DNA of 64,000 bases. It comes from Rhodovastum atsumiense. Its GTDB lineage: Bacteria > Pseudomonadota > Alphaproteobacteria > Acetobacterales > Acetobacteraceae. The translations under genes and the position numbers were made by a program. A model generated the notes under the pieces. It was not told the origin of the DNA. It saw only the letters and a program-made list of their open reading frames with translations, and made no database searches. Every line of letters starts with the position of its first letter. Position 1 is the stretch's first letter. Positions 50,916 to 61,088 of the stretch are shown here, one piece after another. Where the stretch lies: assembly GCF_937425535.1 (NCBI RefSeq), contig NZ_OW485601.1, positions 4,261,501 to 4,325,500 on the forward strand, given 5' to 3'.

Positions 50916-51448
50916 GCGCCCGCGCCCTGGAACTGCGCTTCGCCGGCAGCGGCGGGCAGGGGCTGCAGCTTTCGGCGAAGATCCTCGCGGGGGCGTTGCT
51001 GCGCGCGGGCCGCACCGTGGCGCTGTCGCAGAGCTACGAGCCGACCTCGCGTGGCGGGCTCAGCCGCTGCGACGTGGTGATGGGGGCCAACGGGGAACCG
51101 GTGGATTACCCGCTGGCCAGCGCCCTCGACGTGCTGGTGCTGCTGGATACGGTGGCAGCGCCGTCCTCGCTGCCATTGCTGCGGCCGGGCGCGCTGGTGC
51201 TGGCGGATGCGACCCGCGCCGTGCCGGTGGCGGCGGAAGGCGCCGAGATCCGCGAACTGCCCTTCACCACGCTCGCGCGGTCGCTGGGCAGCGAACGCGT
51301 CGCCAATATCGTGGCGCTCGGCACCTTGATCGCGGCGGCGGCGCCGTGCCCGCTGGCGGCGGTGGAAACCGTGCTGCGCGAGGAAACGCCGCGGAAGTTC
51401 CTCGATCTCAACATCGAGGCCTTGGCGACGGGGTTCCGGTTGGGCTGA
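50912..51448 (+). CDS. korC: 2-oxoacid:ferredoxin oxidoreductase gamma subunit
   Basis: 178 aa: LRFAGSGGQGLQLSAKILAG at the N-terminus, LSQSYEPTSRGGLSRCDVV in the middle, and RVANIVALGTLIAAA. This CoA-associated gamma domain completes the KorABC complex. Last gene of the operon. No delta ferredoxin gene follows, which leaves the ferredoxin domain fused to iorB as a candidate. Confidence 0.93.
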   Translation: MSARALELRFAGSGGQGLQLSAKILAGALLRAGRTVALSQSYEPTSRGGLSRCDVVMGANGEPVDYPLASALDVLVLLDTVAAPSSLPLLRPGALVLADATRAVPVAAEGAEIRELPFTTLARSLGSERVANIVALGTLIAAAAPCPLAAVETVLREETPRKFLDLNIEALATGFRLG

Positions 51449-51695
51449 GCGGCGAAGGCGGGGCGTTGCCCATCGGTCCGCTCTTGCGGACCGATGGGTG
51501 TGGATAATTCTAAATCGAATTGATCAGGATCAAAGCGCTGTCGTGGTTATTCCGCCGAGCATGCGCGCTGCCTCGCCACCGCGTCCACAACGCGGTGCGT
51601 GGCTTCACGAGGTGCCCCGATTTCCGTTTTCCGCAATTCGCCCTCTGCCGCCCTTGCCGGCAGGCGGAGGACGCCGATGAAAAGGAATCGTGCTC
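51449..51695. other. Intergenic region
   Basis: Contains a CGGTCCGCTCTTGCGGACCG hairpin at about 51475-51494 (likely operon terminator) and CGCGTCCACAACGCGG near 51577. Nothing coding. Confidence 0.45.
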
Positions 51696-52085
51696 ATGCT
51701 TCGCCGTCTCGTGACAGGAATTGCCCTGTTTTCCATTCCTTCCCTTGCGTTTGCCCAGGTCGAACCGGCGACTCCCCTGGGACAAAACCTCCTGCTGACC
51801 TTGTCTATCTGGTTCATTGCCGGTGTCGTCGCCACCACATGGTTGCTGGTCGGGCTGCTGGGCAGGATTCCGGTCCCGTTCCCTGCCGCGCGCCAGGTGC
51901 TGGAGCCCAACCTTGCCTGGGCGGTGGTGGGCGTGATCCTCGCCAGCCTCGTCTGGTCGGGCTGGGAGTTCCACGGGGCCGTGGACTTCGTCGTGGCGGT
52001 GGCCGGCGGCGTGGTGGTGCTGGAACTCGGCCGGCTGATCGGGCAGGTGCGCTTCCCGGGCGTGCCTGACTGGCAGGCCCGGTAA
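51696..52085 (+). CDS. Small hypothetical membrane protein with signal peptide
   Basis: 129 aa from ATG 51696. An N-terminal signal or first helix (MLRRLVTGIALFSIPSLAFA) ends in a signal-peptidase-like site, then three hydrophobic stretches (LLLTLSIWFIAGVVATTWLL, LAWAVVGVILASLVW, FVVAVAGGVVVLELGRLI). Probably an inner-membrane protein. Family not recognised. It faces the chemoreceptor gene with a 25-nt gap and has no operon partner. Confidence 0.65.
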   Translation: MLRRLVTGIALFSIPSLAFAQVEPATPLGQNLLLTLSIWFIAGVVATTWLLVGLLGRIPVPFPAARQVLEPNLAWAVVGVILASLVWSGWEFHGAVDFVVAVAGGVVVLELGRLIGQVRFPGVPDWQAR

Positions 52086-52110
52086 CGCGGCGCCCCGGTA
52101 ACGCGGCCTT

Positions 52111-54111
52111 TCAGGCGGCGCGGCGGGCGGGGGTGAAGCCCGCCAGGGCGCGGTCGACCAGTTCCAGCGTAGCCGGATCCTGCCGGAACACCAGCGCCAG
52201 CCCGCCGCTGCCGGAGCGGACCACCCGGCAGCCGACCGGGCGGCCGAGGCCCGGCAGCTCCACGGTCGCCTCGGCGCCGGGTGGCAGTGTCCAGGTGCAA
52301 TTGACCGCCACCCCGCCGCGGGAGATGTCCTGGATGGTGAAGGGCGCGGCGGCGTGTCCCGCCGCCGTGACCCGGGCCATGGCGCCGTTGCCGGGGATGC
52401 GTTCGTAGCGGCGCCGGTCGCCGCTTTCGTCGCGCACCGCGGCCAGGAACTGGTCGACCTCGGTGCGCAGCCGGCCGGCTTCCTCGCCGATGCTGCCGGC
52501 GGCGGCGAGGACCTGCCGGCTGGAACTGCCCGCCTGGTCGGCGACGCTCACCACCCGCTGCATCGCCGCCGAGGCCTGCCGCCCGGCCGCCGAGACCGTC
52601 TGCAGATTGCCCGCGATGGTGCGCGTGGTGGCGCTCTGTTCCTCCACGGCGGCGGCGATGGCGCCGGAGATCTCGTTCATCTGGCGCACGATCTGGGCGA
52701 CCTCCGCCATCGCCCCCACCGAGCCGTCGGCGGCGGTGCGGACGGCCTGGATCTGGTCGCCGATCTCCGAGGTCGCCTTGGCGGTCTGCCCGGCCAGCTT
52801 CTTCACCTCGTTCGCCACCACGGCGAAGCCCTTGCCGGCTTCCCCGGCGCGCGCCGCCTCGATCGTGGCGTTGAGCGCAAGCAGGTTGGTCTGGCCGGCG
52901 ATGTCCTGGATCAGCGCCACCACGTTGCCGATCCGCACGGTGGCCTCGGCCAGGTCCTTCATCGTCGTCTGGCTGGTGTCGGCACGGTGCACCGCCTCGC
53001 GCGCCACGCCGGAAGCGGTGCTGACCTGGCGCGAGATCTCGGCGACGCTGCTGGTCAGTTGCTCGATGGCGGCGGCGACCGAGGTCAACTGGTGGGCGGT
53101 GCTCTCGGTGCCGTCGGCGGTGCCGCTGGCCTCGTCGTGCACCGTCGTCGCCGCCGTCGACATGCTCTGCGCGGCCTTGCGCATGCTCTCGGCGGAGGCG
53201 GCCAGTCCTTCCATGACCCCGGAGATGGAGACACCGAAATCCTGGGTGTGCCGGTCCATCGCGTCCTGCCGCCGCTGCTTGGCGGCGCGGTCGGCGGCCT
53301 GCCCCGCGGCGAGGCGGTCGGCTTCCTCCATCGCGTCGCGGAAGACCCGCAGCGCCGCCGACATCTCGCCGATCTCGTCGCCGCGGCCGGCGCCGGGGAT
53401 CTCGGCCTTGAAGTCGTGCGCGGCGAGGCGGCGCATCGAAGCGGTCAGCGAGGTGATCGGGGTGGAAATGCCGGCGATCAGCGACCAGCCGGCGGCGGCG
53501 CAGAGGCTGAGCATGGCGGCCAGGGTGAGCAGGATCCAGGTCTGCGCCGAACTGCCCAGCCGGGAGCCGCGCTCCGCGACCGCGTTGGCCTGGCGCACGT
53601 TGTAGTCGATCAACTGCTGCAGCACCCCCTGCATGGTCCGCATGCCGGCGCGCTGCTCGCCGCGATAGAAGGCGCTGGCGGCTGCCTCGTCGTCACGGCG
53701 GTCGAATTCCAGCAGCTTGCGATGCTCGACGTCGTAGGTGGCGAGGGCGGCTTTGGCGGCGTCGGCCAGGCGGCGTTCCTCGCCCGGGTCGACCATCGGC
53801 TCGTAGCGAGCCATCAATTCATCGATCCTGGCCTGTGAGCTTTTCAGCAGGGCGATCTCGGCCTCCCGCGCCTCGCCCTTGGGGGCCAGCAGCAGGGCGC
53901 CTTCGATCTGGCGGAAGCGCTGCACCGCCAGGGCGAGCTCGCCCAGCAGCCGGGTGCTCGGCAACTGGTTGTTGCGCAGTTCCGCCGCCGCCCCGTCCAC
54001 CACCTGCAGCCGCTCCCGGGCGAACAGGCCGAGCGCCACGGTGCCCAGCAGGACGACCGCGAAGGCGAGGATCACCTTCGAGCGGATGCGGAGACGGGAG
54101 AAGAAGCTCAT
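52111..54111 (-). CDS. Methyl-accepting chemotaxis protein with C-terminal PilZ domain
   Basis: 666 aa. Transmembrane helix (~13-31), a four-helix-bundle sensor (~35-190), second transmembrane helix (~193-213), HAMP (~215-265, [18 protein letters not shown]), then a long signalling domain with the hairpin [20 protein letters not shown]. After it, residues ~570-650 form a PilZ-like domain starting [11 protein letters not shown] and with DISRGGVAV, the RxxxR and D/NxSxxG motifs that bind cyclic di-GMP. The fusion would let cyclic di-GMP level adjust chemotaxis signalling at the membrane. Confidence 0.92.
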   Translation of the reverse strand: MSFFSRLRIRSKVILAFAVVLLGTVALGLFARERLQVVDGAAAELRNNQLPSTRLLGELALAVQRFRQIEGALLLAPKGEAREAEIALLKSSQARIDELMARYEPMVDPGEERRLADAAKAALATYDVEHRKLLEFDRRDDEAAASAFYRGEQRAGMRTMQGVLQQLIDYNVRQANAVAERGSRLGSSAQTWILLTLAAMLSLCAAAGWSLIAGISTPITSLTASMRRLAAHDFKAEIPGAGRGDEIGEMSAALRVFRDAMEEADRLAAGQAADRAAKQRRQDAMDRHTQDFGVSISGVMEGLAASAESMRKAAQSMSTAATTVHDEASGTADGTESTAHQLTSVAAAIEQLTSSVAEISRQVSTASGVAREAVHRADTSQTTMKDLAEATVRIGNVVALIQDIAGQTNLLALNATIEAARAGEAGKGFAVVANEVKKLAGQTAKATSEIGDQIQAVRTAADGSVGAMAEVAQIVRQMNEISGAIAAAVEEQSATTRTIAGNLQTVSAAGRQASAAMQRVVSVADQAGSSSRQVLAAAGSIGEEAGRLRTEVDQFLAAVRDESGDRRRYERIPGNGAMARVTAAGHAAAPFTIQDISRGGVAVNCTWTLPPGAEATVELPGLGRPVGCRVVRSGSGGLALVFRQDPATLELVDRALAGFTPARRAA

Positions 54112-54618
54112 GACGGCGTGCCTTCTGGCTGCGGGCGCTCCGGGAAGCGCGGAACCGGGAACGCAATCCAGATATCACCTTGGCAACTACAAAGACAAAG
54201 CCAATTGCATGAAAGTCGATTCCGTGACGAATGCCGCAATCTATTGAATGAGAATTGGCTATTGAATGCGAATTGCGCCTTGTTCAGTCGTGTGCCCGGG
54301 CCGTCGCTATTTTTCATTTTCATGCCCGGCCACGCTGTCATCCCCGCGCGCAGGCCGGCCGACCCTCTGGACTGGCGGTAGAGGGTGGGCGTGGAACAGC
54401 TTCTCTTGATCGATAGCGTGCGCGATGACACCTATCGCGCATGACGCCCGGCCCGTACCCGTTCCGCGCCACCCGTGCCCTGCTGCCTATCGAGCCGGAA
54501 GATCGCGCGCGCCGTGCCGCGGGCCGGAGGCCGACGCTGCCCTGCGCAGCGTGGCCGGGGCCGACCGGCCCCGTGCTGGCCACGGTGCGGTGACCTCTTC
54601 GGACAGACGGAGCTTTTG
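54112..54618. other. Intergenic region
   Basis: About 500 bases between divergent genes, AT-rich at 54170-54300. It must carry both promoters. Open frames near 54425 look like noise; the helicase start at 54619 is preceded by GGAGCTTTTG. Confidence 0.4.
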
Positions 54619-57600
54619 ATGACGCAGACGGGGCTTTTTCCGGCCGCCGGGACCGAACGCCAACCGGCCAGTGCCCCGGCAGGCCCGGCGAAGCTGCTGA
54701 AGACCTACGGCGACCTTCCGGCCGGTGAGCGGATGGTGCTGCGGCTGAAGGCACTGGTCGGGCTGCCGACCAACAAGACCACCTTCTTCGAATGCCTCAC
54801 CCGGGGCAACCTGCGCACGCCGGAAGGCCGGGCCTGGAATGGCCCGCTGGTCAACGCGGCGCTCGAGCGGCTGCGCCGCCAGCGCATGCTCACCGAGGAT
54901 CTCGCCTGCGTGCCGGCGCTGCTGCATCCCGTGGCGATCGACGCGGTGACCTGCGCGGGCGGCGCGGCGCTGGTCGCGGCGGTGCGCCGTGCCTTCGCGC
55001 CACCGCCGCCGAGCCCGTATTCCTTCGGCTACACCCGCACCGAGAGCGACCTGCTCCGCCCGCTGCGGCTCGGCCGGTTGGCGATCTACACCAATGATCC
55101 CGCCGAGTTCGCGCTCTGCGGCGAGCAGTACGAACGCATGAACCCGGGGGCGCAGATCTCCCTGGCCGCGACGCTGGGCCGCCAGCTTGCCGAGGCCGGG
55201 TTCGCGCCGGACTGGCTCGACAGCCGCGATCCGGCCCTGCAGGTGGCGCTGGTCGAGGGGCGGATCGCCGCCGGCCTCGGCGGTGCGCCGGGGATCCCCG
55301 GCATGGTGGCCCTGGTCGAGCGGTATCGCGAGCGCCAGGACCAGCCGGGGCTGGCGCCGGTGCGGACGGCGCTGCTGGCCTACGCGCTGATGGCGTTGCG
55401 GCTGGAAGAGGCGCGCGGCCTGCTGGCGCGGCTGCAGGCGGATGCCGCCGAACCGGACCCAGTGCACCAGGGCATCGCGGCAACGCTGCTCTTCCTCGCC
55501 GGCGACAATGCCGCCGCGCTGGAGCTCTATCGCGCCGCGCTGAAGCTGCGTCGCAAGCAGACCGGCAAGCGCAAGCTCTTCCTCGACGGCCTGCACGGCC
55601 TGTGCTTCGGGATGGCGCTGCTGCGGGCCAACGACGCCGCGCTGCATGCCGAGATCGAGGCCGGCATCAACGCGGTGCCGCTCGAAGGCCGGCCGGACGC
55701 CGCGGCGTGGCTTGGGTTGCGCTCGCTGCTGTGGCTGGCACAGGGCAAGGAAGGGCAGGCCCGCGAGCAACTGCGCCTCATGCCGACCTTCTCGTCGCCC
55801 GACCCGCTGACGGATGCGTGCTGGGCGCTCGCCGCGCACGCGGTCGATCCCGCGCACACCCAGCACCGCGCCGCCGAGTACGGCGCGCGCTTCGAGGCGC
55901 TGCGCGACAGCCTGGCCCTGCCGGCGCGGATCTATGCCGAGATCCTGGCCGACGTGGCGCCGCATCCCACCCCGTACGTGGCCTATCTCGATGCGACCTC
56001 GGGCGGGATCGGCGTGCGCTTCACCGGGCTGCTGTGCGTCAGCACGCCCTGGGAACGGGCGCTGGAGAGCCTCGGGCAGATGCTGTTCGCCGGCGAGGGC
56101 AAGCCGGAGAAGCAACCCGCCGCGCGCAAGGCGAAGCGGCTGGCCTGGTTCGTCGATCCGGACACGCTCCACGTCGAGGTGGCGGAGCAGTTGGCCAAGG
56201 GCCGCGACGGCTGGACCGATGGCCGCCCCGTGGCGCTGAAGCGGCTGTTCGAGCAGGACCCAAGGCTGGACTACCTGACCGAGGCGGATCGGCGGGCGTT
56301 ACGCGGCATCCGGCGCGAGAGCGCCGGCTGGTACCAGAGCGATCATTTCTATGATTTCGAGCCACGCCGCGTGCTGCCGGCCCTGGTCGGCCATCCGGTG
56401 GTGTTCGATGCGCGGACCCGGCACGTGCCGATCGAGCTGGTCGCCTATCCGGTCGAGCTGGTGGTGAGCGAAGAGCGCGGCGGCCTGCGCATCGCTCTCT
56501 CGCACACCGCCGAGGCACCTTGCGTGTTCCTCGAAGCGGAGACGCCGCAGCGCTACCGGGTGATCGAGGTGACGCAGAAGCTGCTGGAGCTGCGGCAGAT
56601 CCTGGGGGCGCACGGCCTGACGGTGCCGAAGGCGGGGCGCGAGCGGGTGGTGGAGATGGTGCGGCGCGCCAACCCCGCGCTGCCGATCCGCGCCGAGATC
56701 GCCGCCGTCGACGGCGCCGCGGTCGAGGGCATCGTCACCCCGGTGGTGCAGTTGCTGCCGCAGGGCGATCCGGCGGCCGACGGGGTGCTGCAACTGCGCC
56801 TGCTGGTGCGGCCGTTCGGCGCCGAGGGCCCGGCCTATGTTGCCGGGCTGGGCGGGCATTCGGTGCTGGCGCCGATCGGCGGCACGCAGGTCCGGGCGCG
56901 TCGCGACCTCGCGGCCGAGCTGGCGGCGCGCCGGGCGCTGGTGGAGGCCTGCCCGACCTTGCGCGACCGCGGTGCCGGGCAGCGCCACGAGGTGACGGTG
57001 GAGGGGCTGGAAGCCTGCCTCGACCTGATGCTGGAGCTGCAGGCGCAGGTGCAGGCGGGGGCGGTGCTGCTGGAATGGCCGGAGGGCCGCAAACTCTCCG
57101 TCAGCCCCGTCGAGTCCGGGCAACTGCGCTTCAAGGTCCGCCAGGTGCGCGACTGGTTCTCGGTCGGCGGCGAGGTCGCGGTGGCCGAGGACGAGGTGGT
57201 GGAGATGCGTTTCCTGCTCGACCGGCTGGACCGGGCGCAGGGACGCTTCGTGCCGCTGGAGGACGGCCGCTTCCTGGCGCTGACGGAGCGCCTGCAGGCG
57301 CAGTTGCGCCAGCTCGCCGCGGTGGCGGAGGCCGAGAAGGGCGGGCATCGCGTGCACGCGCTCGGCGCCGTGGCGGTGGACGGGTTGCTGGAGGGGGCGG
57401 GCCGGGTCGAGGCCGACGCCGCCTGGCGCCGCCACGTGACGCGGCTGCGCGAGGCCGGCGCCTGGACGCCGGCGGTGCCGAAGACCCTGCAGGCAGAGCT
57501 GCGCGACTACCAGGAAGAAGGATTCGTGTGGCTGGCGCGGCTGGCCCGGCTGGGGGCCGGCGCCTGCCTCGCCGACGACATGGGCCTGGGCAAGACCGTG

Positions 57601-58869
57601 CAGGCGATCGCGGTGATGCTGCACCGCGCCGCCGAGGGGCCCTGTCTGGTGGTGGCGCCGACCTCGGTGGTACCGAACTGGGCGGCCGAGCTGGAACGCT
57701 TCGCGCCGACGCTGCGGGTGCACCGGCTCGCCGGGGCCGCGGACCGGGCCGCGCTGGTGGCGGGGCTGGGCAAGGGCGAGGTGCTGCTGTGCAGCTACGG
57801 GCTGCTCCACCAGGAAGTGGAGGCGCTGGCCGGGCCGCGCTGGCAGATGGTGGTGCTCGACGAGGCGCAGGCGATCAAGAACGCCGATACCCGCCGCGCG
57901 CAGGCGATCCAGCGGCTGCAGGCGGGGTTCCGGCTGGCGCTGACCGGGACGCCGGTGGAGAACGACCTCGACGAGCTGTGGAGCCTGTTCGCGTTCGTCA
58001 CCCCGGGGCTGCTCGGCTCGCGCGAAAAGTTCCAGCGCCGCTTCGCCGGGCCGATCGGGCGCGACCGCGATCCGGCGGCGCGGGCGGCGCTGCGGGCGTT
58101 GCTGCGGCCCTTCCTGCTGCGCCGGACCAAGGCGGCGGTGCTGGCCGAGCTGCCGGCGCGCACCGAGCAGACCGTGATGGTGGAGATGGAGCCCGAGGAG
58201 CGCGCCTTCTACGAGGCGCTGCGTCGGCAGGCCCTGGATGCCATCGCCGCGCTGGAGGCGCCGGCGGGGCGGCGCAAGATCCACATCCTGGCGGAGATCG
58301 GCCGGCTGCGGCAGGCCTGCTGCAACCCCGCCCTGATCGACGCCCAGGCGGGGGTGGGGAGCGCCAAGCTGGCGGCGTTCCTCGATCTGGTGGAGGAGCT
58401 GCGGGCGAGCCGTCACCGCGCTCTGGTGTTCAGCCAGTTCGTCGGCCATCTGGCGCTGGTGCGGGCGGCGCTGGATGCGCGGGGCGTCACTTACCAGTAT
58501 CTCGACGGCGCCACGCCGGCGGCCGAGCGCGAGCGCCGCGTGGCGGCGTTCCAGGCGGGCGAGGGCGAGCTGTTCCTGATCAGCCTGCGCGCCGGCGGCA
58601 CGGGGCTGAACCTGACCGCGGCCGACTACGTGGTGCATCTCGATCCGTGGTGGAACCCGGCGGTCGAGGACCAGGCGTCCGACCGCGCGCACCGGATCGG
58701 CCAGACGCGGCCGGTGACGATCTACCGCCTGGTCATGCAGGGCAGCATCGAGGAAGGCATCGTGGCGTTGCATCGGGATAAGCGGAATTTGGCGGCGGAA
58801 TTGCTGGAAGGGGCGGACGCCGCCGGGCGGCTGACCGAGCAGCAGTTGCTGGAGCTGATCGGAGGGTAA
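54619..58869 (+). CDS. SNF2-family helicase-related ATPase
   Basis: 1416 aa from ATG 54619. The C-terminal ~450 residues are a full SNF2 motor: motif I DDMGLGKTVQ (~987), motif II DEAQ (~1081), motif III LTGTPVEN and the last motifs SLRAGGTGLNLTAADYV and DRAHRIGQ (~1357). The ~950-residue N-terminal part has a helical, TPR-like stretch (~230-430) and then the beta-rich SNF2-associated region. The ATPase likely moves along double-stranded DNA or remodels nucleoprotein. Large bacterial SNF2 proteins occur with RNA polymerase recycling or defence; there is no nuclease or methylase next to it, so a housekeeping role is as likely. Confidence 0.88.
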   Translation: MTQTGLFPAAGTERQPASAPAGPAKLLKTYGDLPAGERMVLRLKALVGLPTNKTTFFECLTRGNLRTPEGRAWNGPLVNAALERLRRQRMLTEDLACVPALLHPVAIDAVTCAGGAALVAAVRRAFAPPPPSPYSFGYTRTESDLLRPLRLGRLAIYTNDPAEFALCGEQYERMNPGAQISLAATLGRQLAEAGFAPDWLDSRDPALQVALVEGRIAAGLGGAPGIPGMVALVERYRERQDQPGLAPVRTALLAYALMALRLEEARGLLARLQADAAEPDPVHQGIAATLLFLAGDNAAALELYRAALKLRRKQTGKRKLFLDGLHGLCFGMALLRANDAALHAEIEAGINAVPLEGRPDAAAWLGLRSLLWLAQGKEGQAREQLRLMPTFSSPDPLTDACWALAAHAVDPAHTQHRAAEYGARFEALRDSLALPARIYAEILADVAPHPTPYVAYLDATSGGIGVRFTGLLCVSTPWERALESLGQMLFAGEGKPEKQPAARKAKRLAWFVDPDTLHVEVAEQLAKGRDGWTDGRPVALKRLFEQDPRLDYLTEADRRALRGIRRESAGWYQSDHFYDFEPRRVLPALVGHPVVFDARTRHVPIELVAYPVELVVSEERGGLRIALSHTAEAPCVFLEAETPQRYRVIEVTQKLLELRQILGAHGLTVPKAGRERVVEMVRRANPALPIRAEIAAVDGAAVEGIVTPVVQLLPQGDPAADGVLQLRLLVRPFGAEGPAYVAGLGGHSVLAPIGGTQVRARRDLAAELAARRALVEACPTLRDRGAGQRHEVTVEGLEACLDLMLELQAQVQAGAVLLEWPEGRKLSVSPVESGQLRFKVRQVRDWFSVGGEVAVAEDEVVEMRFLLDRLDRAQGRFVPLEDGRFLALTERLQAQLRQLAAVAEAEKGGHRVHALGAVAVDGLLEGAGRVEADAAWRRHVTRLREAGAWTPAVPKTLQAELRDYQEEGFVWLARLARLGAGACLADDMGLGKTVQAIAVMLHRAAEGPCLVVAPTSVVPNWAAELERFAPTLRVHRLAGAADRAALVAGLGKGEVLLCSYGLLHQEVEALAGPRWQMVVLDEAQAIKNADTRRAQAIQRLQAGFRLALTGTPVENDLDELWSLFAFVTPGLLGSREKFQRRFAGPIGRDRDPAARAALRALLRPFLLRRTKAAVLAELPARTEQTVMVEMEPEERAFYEALRRQALDAIAALEAPAGRRKIHILAEIGRLRQACCNPALIDAQAGVGSAKLAAFLDLVEELRASRHRALVFSQFVGHLALVRAALDARGVTYQYLDGATPAAERERRVAAFQAGEGELFLISLRAGGTGLNLTAADYVVHLDPWWNPAVEDQASDRAHRIGQTRPVTIYRLVMQGSIEEGIVALHRDKRNLAAELLEGADAAGRLTEQQLLELIGG

Positions 58870-58873
58870 GTAA

Positions 58874-59017
58874 GGCGAGGGCTCCGCCCTCGACCCGGCA
58901 GGGGTCAGGAGACCCCTGCACCCCAAGGGCGCTGCGCGGCACAGAATGGGTTCCAAGGGCGAAGCCCTTGGCAGGTCCAGGGCGGAGCCCTGGTGGGGTG
59001 CGGGGCAACGCCCCGCC
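58874..59017. repeat. Palindromic intergenic repeat, copy C (inverted)
   Basis: Same modules as copy B in reverse order: CAGGGGTCAGGAGACCCCTG, CCAAGGGCGAAGCCCTTGG, CCAGGGCGGAGCCCTGG, GCGGGGCAACGCCCCGC. Begins with an extra GCGAGGGCTCCGCCCTCG hairpin and fills the gap between the convergent helicase and monooxygenase genes. Confidence 0.85.
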
Positions 59018-59019
59018 GA

Positions 59020-60171
59020 TCAGGCCGGAGCCTCGCCGTACAGCCAGTCCTCGAAGGCGTTCTGGTCGGCATTGGCCCGTTCCAGCACGGCGCGCGAGAA
59101 GACCTCGCTGTCGGCTTCATAGTAGCGGTTGCCCTGCAGGGCGCTGCGGGCGTGGATGGTCTGCGTGCGCGGGATGCGGCTGGCCTCGTAGGCGGCGAGG
59201 GCGGCCGTGAGGTCGGCATGGTGGTGCAGGTAGCGGGCGAGTTCGCGGGCGTCCTCGAAGGCCGTGTTGGCGCCTTGCCCCAGGGCCGGCACCATGGCGT
59301 GCGCGGCATCGCCGAGCAGCGTGACCCGTCCGTGGCTCCAGCGTGTCAGCGGGGTGCGGTCCTCGATCGGGCGTTCCACGATATCTCCGGCCGGGGTCGC
59401 CGCCAGCAGGTCCCCGACCGGCGGTGCCCAGCCGGCGAACAGGTCGATGACCCGTTGTTTCGCGGCCGCGGCGCTGTCGGAGGGCGTGGGCTCGGGCGAC
59501 AGGGCGCCGGCGCTCCAGAAGGTCAGGCCGTCGCCGATGTCGAAGATCGCGAAGGTCTTGCCGTCGGTGCCGGCGATCATCGTGACGTCCCGGGGCCGCA
59601 GCGAGGGATGCGCCAGCCCGACGACGCCGCGCCAGGACAGGCGGCCGGCGTAGCGGGGCGGGCCTTCGTCCACCAGGCTGCGCCGGACCGCGGAATGGAT
59701 GCCGTCGGCCCCCACCAGCAGGTCCGCCCTCACCGTGGCGCCGTTCTCGAAGCGGGTGACGACGTGGTCGGCCTGCTGCGTGAAGCCGGCCAGCCTGTGG
59801 CCGAGATGGATCGCATCCCCGGGCAGGAAGCCGGCCAGGGTTTCCTGCAGGCGCGACCAGAGCAGGTTCAACACCGGCGCGCCGTAGCGTTCCTCGTGCG
59901 TCGTGGGGGTGGTGGCGACCAGTTCGCCGCCGGCGCGCCGCAGGTGGAAGCACGCCGCCTCGCTGCCGCGCGGGCGCAGCGCGTCGACGATGGCCGGGTC
60001 GATCGCCCGCAGTGCCTTCAGACCGTTGGGAGCGACCGACAGCCCCGCGCCGATCGGGCGGAGGTCACGCGCCTTTTCGTAGACTTCGGCGTCGATGCCC
60101 TGTCGGCGCAGCGCGATCGCCGCGGCCAGTCCCCCGAGCCCGCCGCCGGCGATGACGACTTTCCTGGTCAT
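59020..60171 (-). CDS. FAD-dependent monooxygenase (salicylate-hydroxylase-like)
   Basis: 383 aa from ATG 60171. Group A flavoprotein hydroxylase: [20 protein letters not shown] (dinucleotide-binding GxGxxG), [17 protein letters not shown] (DG motif for FAD and NADPH) and [20 protein letters not shown] (GD motif contacting FAD ribityl). It hydroxylates an aromatic or similar substrate with NAD(P)H and oxygen. No dedicated pathway genes or regulator beside it, so the substrate is open. Confidence 0.92.
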   Translation of the reverse strand: MTRKVVIAGGGLGGLAAAIALRRQGIDAEVYEKARDLRPIGAGLSVAPNGLKALRAIDPAIVDALRPRGSEAACFHLRRAGGELVATTPTTHEERYGAPVLNLLWSRLQETLAGFLPGDAIHLGHRLAGFTQQADHVVTRFENGATVRADLLVGADGIHSAVRRSLVDEGPPRYAGRLSWRGVVGLAHPSLRPRDVTMIAGTDGKTFAIFDIGDGLTFWSAGALSPEPTPSDSAAAAKQRVIDLFAGWAPPVGDLLAATPAGDIVERPIEDRTPLTRWSHGRVTLLGDAAHAMVPALGQGANTAFEDARELARYLHHHADLTAALAAYEASRIPRTQTIHARSALQGNRYYEADSEVFSRAVLERANADQNAFEDWLYGEAPA

Positions 60172-60416
60172 GATGTGCCTTACCCTTCTGCCGAGCCTCG
60201 CGTGAACGCGACCCGATCTTCCGGTTTCCGGACGCGGTTGGCCCGGCACGACCGTGGGCAGGGGGAGGGTGTCGCGGACATATGATGGCCGGCGAAAGGG
60301 AGTTGCCGCCCGGGGCGAGGTCGATCGGCGGCTGTGTGATCGGTGCGGGATAGGCGGGGCGGGCTGGCGGCCGGTTCGCCGGCTCTGCAGGGAGCCGACG
60401 AACCGGCGAGGTTCGG

Positions 60417-61088
60417 CTAGGTCCAGTTGCCGCCGTGGCCGCCGCCCCAGCCGCCACGATGGACGACATCGGCAACCACGCGGTAACGCCCGCCGCTGCC
60501 CCCGAAGTCAAAGGAGAAGTAACCGCCCTGATCCTGCCAGCGATTCACTGTGTAGGAACCGAGATAGTCATCCCGTCCCCGATCGCTTTCGTACAGGCTG
60601 AGCGTGCCCGAGCGTTCGAACCTGAGCGGCTGGATATAGCCGAGCCAGTTGGTTTCGCCGCGTTCGACACCGTATCCCGACCAGATTCTCTGCCCGTTCC
60701 AGGTCAGATAAGGCTCGTCGCCGCCCCATTCGGTCGGCCGTATGCAGGTGATGGACCGAAGCCTGAGGGCATAGGAAGAGATGGGGGCATGGTCCCCGCC
60801 GCCGCCTTGCTGGCCGCCGCCTCCGTAGGGACCGCCGCCACCGCCGCCCTGCTGGCCGCCGCCCCCGTAGGGACCGCCGCCGCCGCCACCTTGCTGGCCG
60901 CCGCCCCCGTAGGGACCGCCGCCGCCGCCACCTTGCTGGCCGCCGCCCCCGTAGGGACCGCCGCCGCCACCACCTTGCTGGCCGCCGCCCCCGGAGGGGC
61001 CGCCGCCACCGCCGCCGCCCTGCTGGTCGCCGCCCCCGTAGGGACTGCCCCCGCTACCGCCCGGATATTGATGGTTTGTTCCCGGCAT
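60417..61088 (-). CDS. Glycine-rich tandem-repeat protein with a C-terminal beta domain
   Basis: 223 aa from ATG 61088, which has a GGGGAAA box (an upstream in-frame ATG at 61118 would add ten residues). Residues ~5-105 are repeats of [14 protein letters not shown], 14 residues each. Residues ~110-223 form an ordered-looking domain: [20 protein letters not shown] then [20 protein letters not shown] and [19 protein letters not shown], probably a beta-sandwich, rich in Trp and Asp and perhaps Ca2+-binding. No signal peptide. Family not recognised. The glycine-rich part recalls the RTX protein at 24814 in composition. Confidence 0.7.
   Translation of the reverse strand: MPGTNHQYPGGSGGSPYGGGDQQGGGGGGGPSGGGGQQGGGGGGPYGGGGQQGGGGGGPYGGGGQQGGGGGGPYGGGGQQGGGGGGPYGGGGQQGGGGDHAPISSYALRLRSITCIRPTEWGGDEPYLTWNGQRIWSGYGVERGETNWLGYIQPLRFERSGTLSLYESDRGRDDYLGSYTVNRWQDQGGYFSFDFGGSGGRYRVVADVVHRGGWGGGHGGNWT
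60823..61050. repeat. 42-bp in-frame tandem repeat
   Basis: About five units spaced 42 bp (CCGTAG/CCGGAG at 60823, 60865, 60907, 60949 and 60991), nearly identical in the middle and degenerate at the right. Confidence 0.9.
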
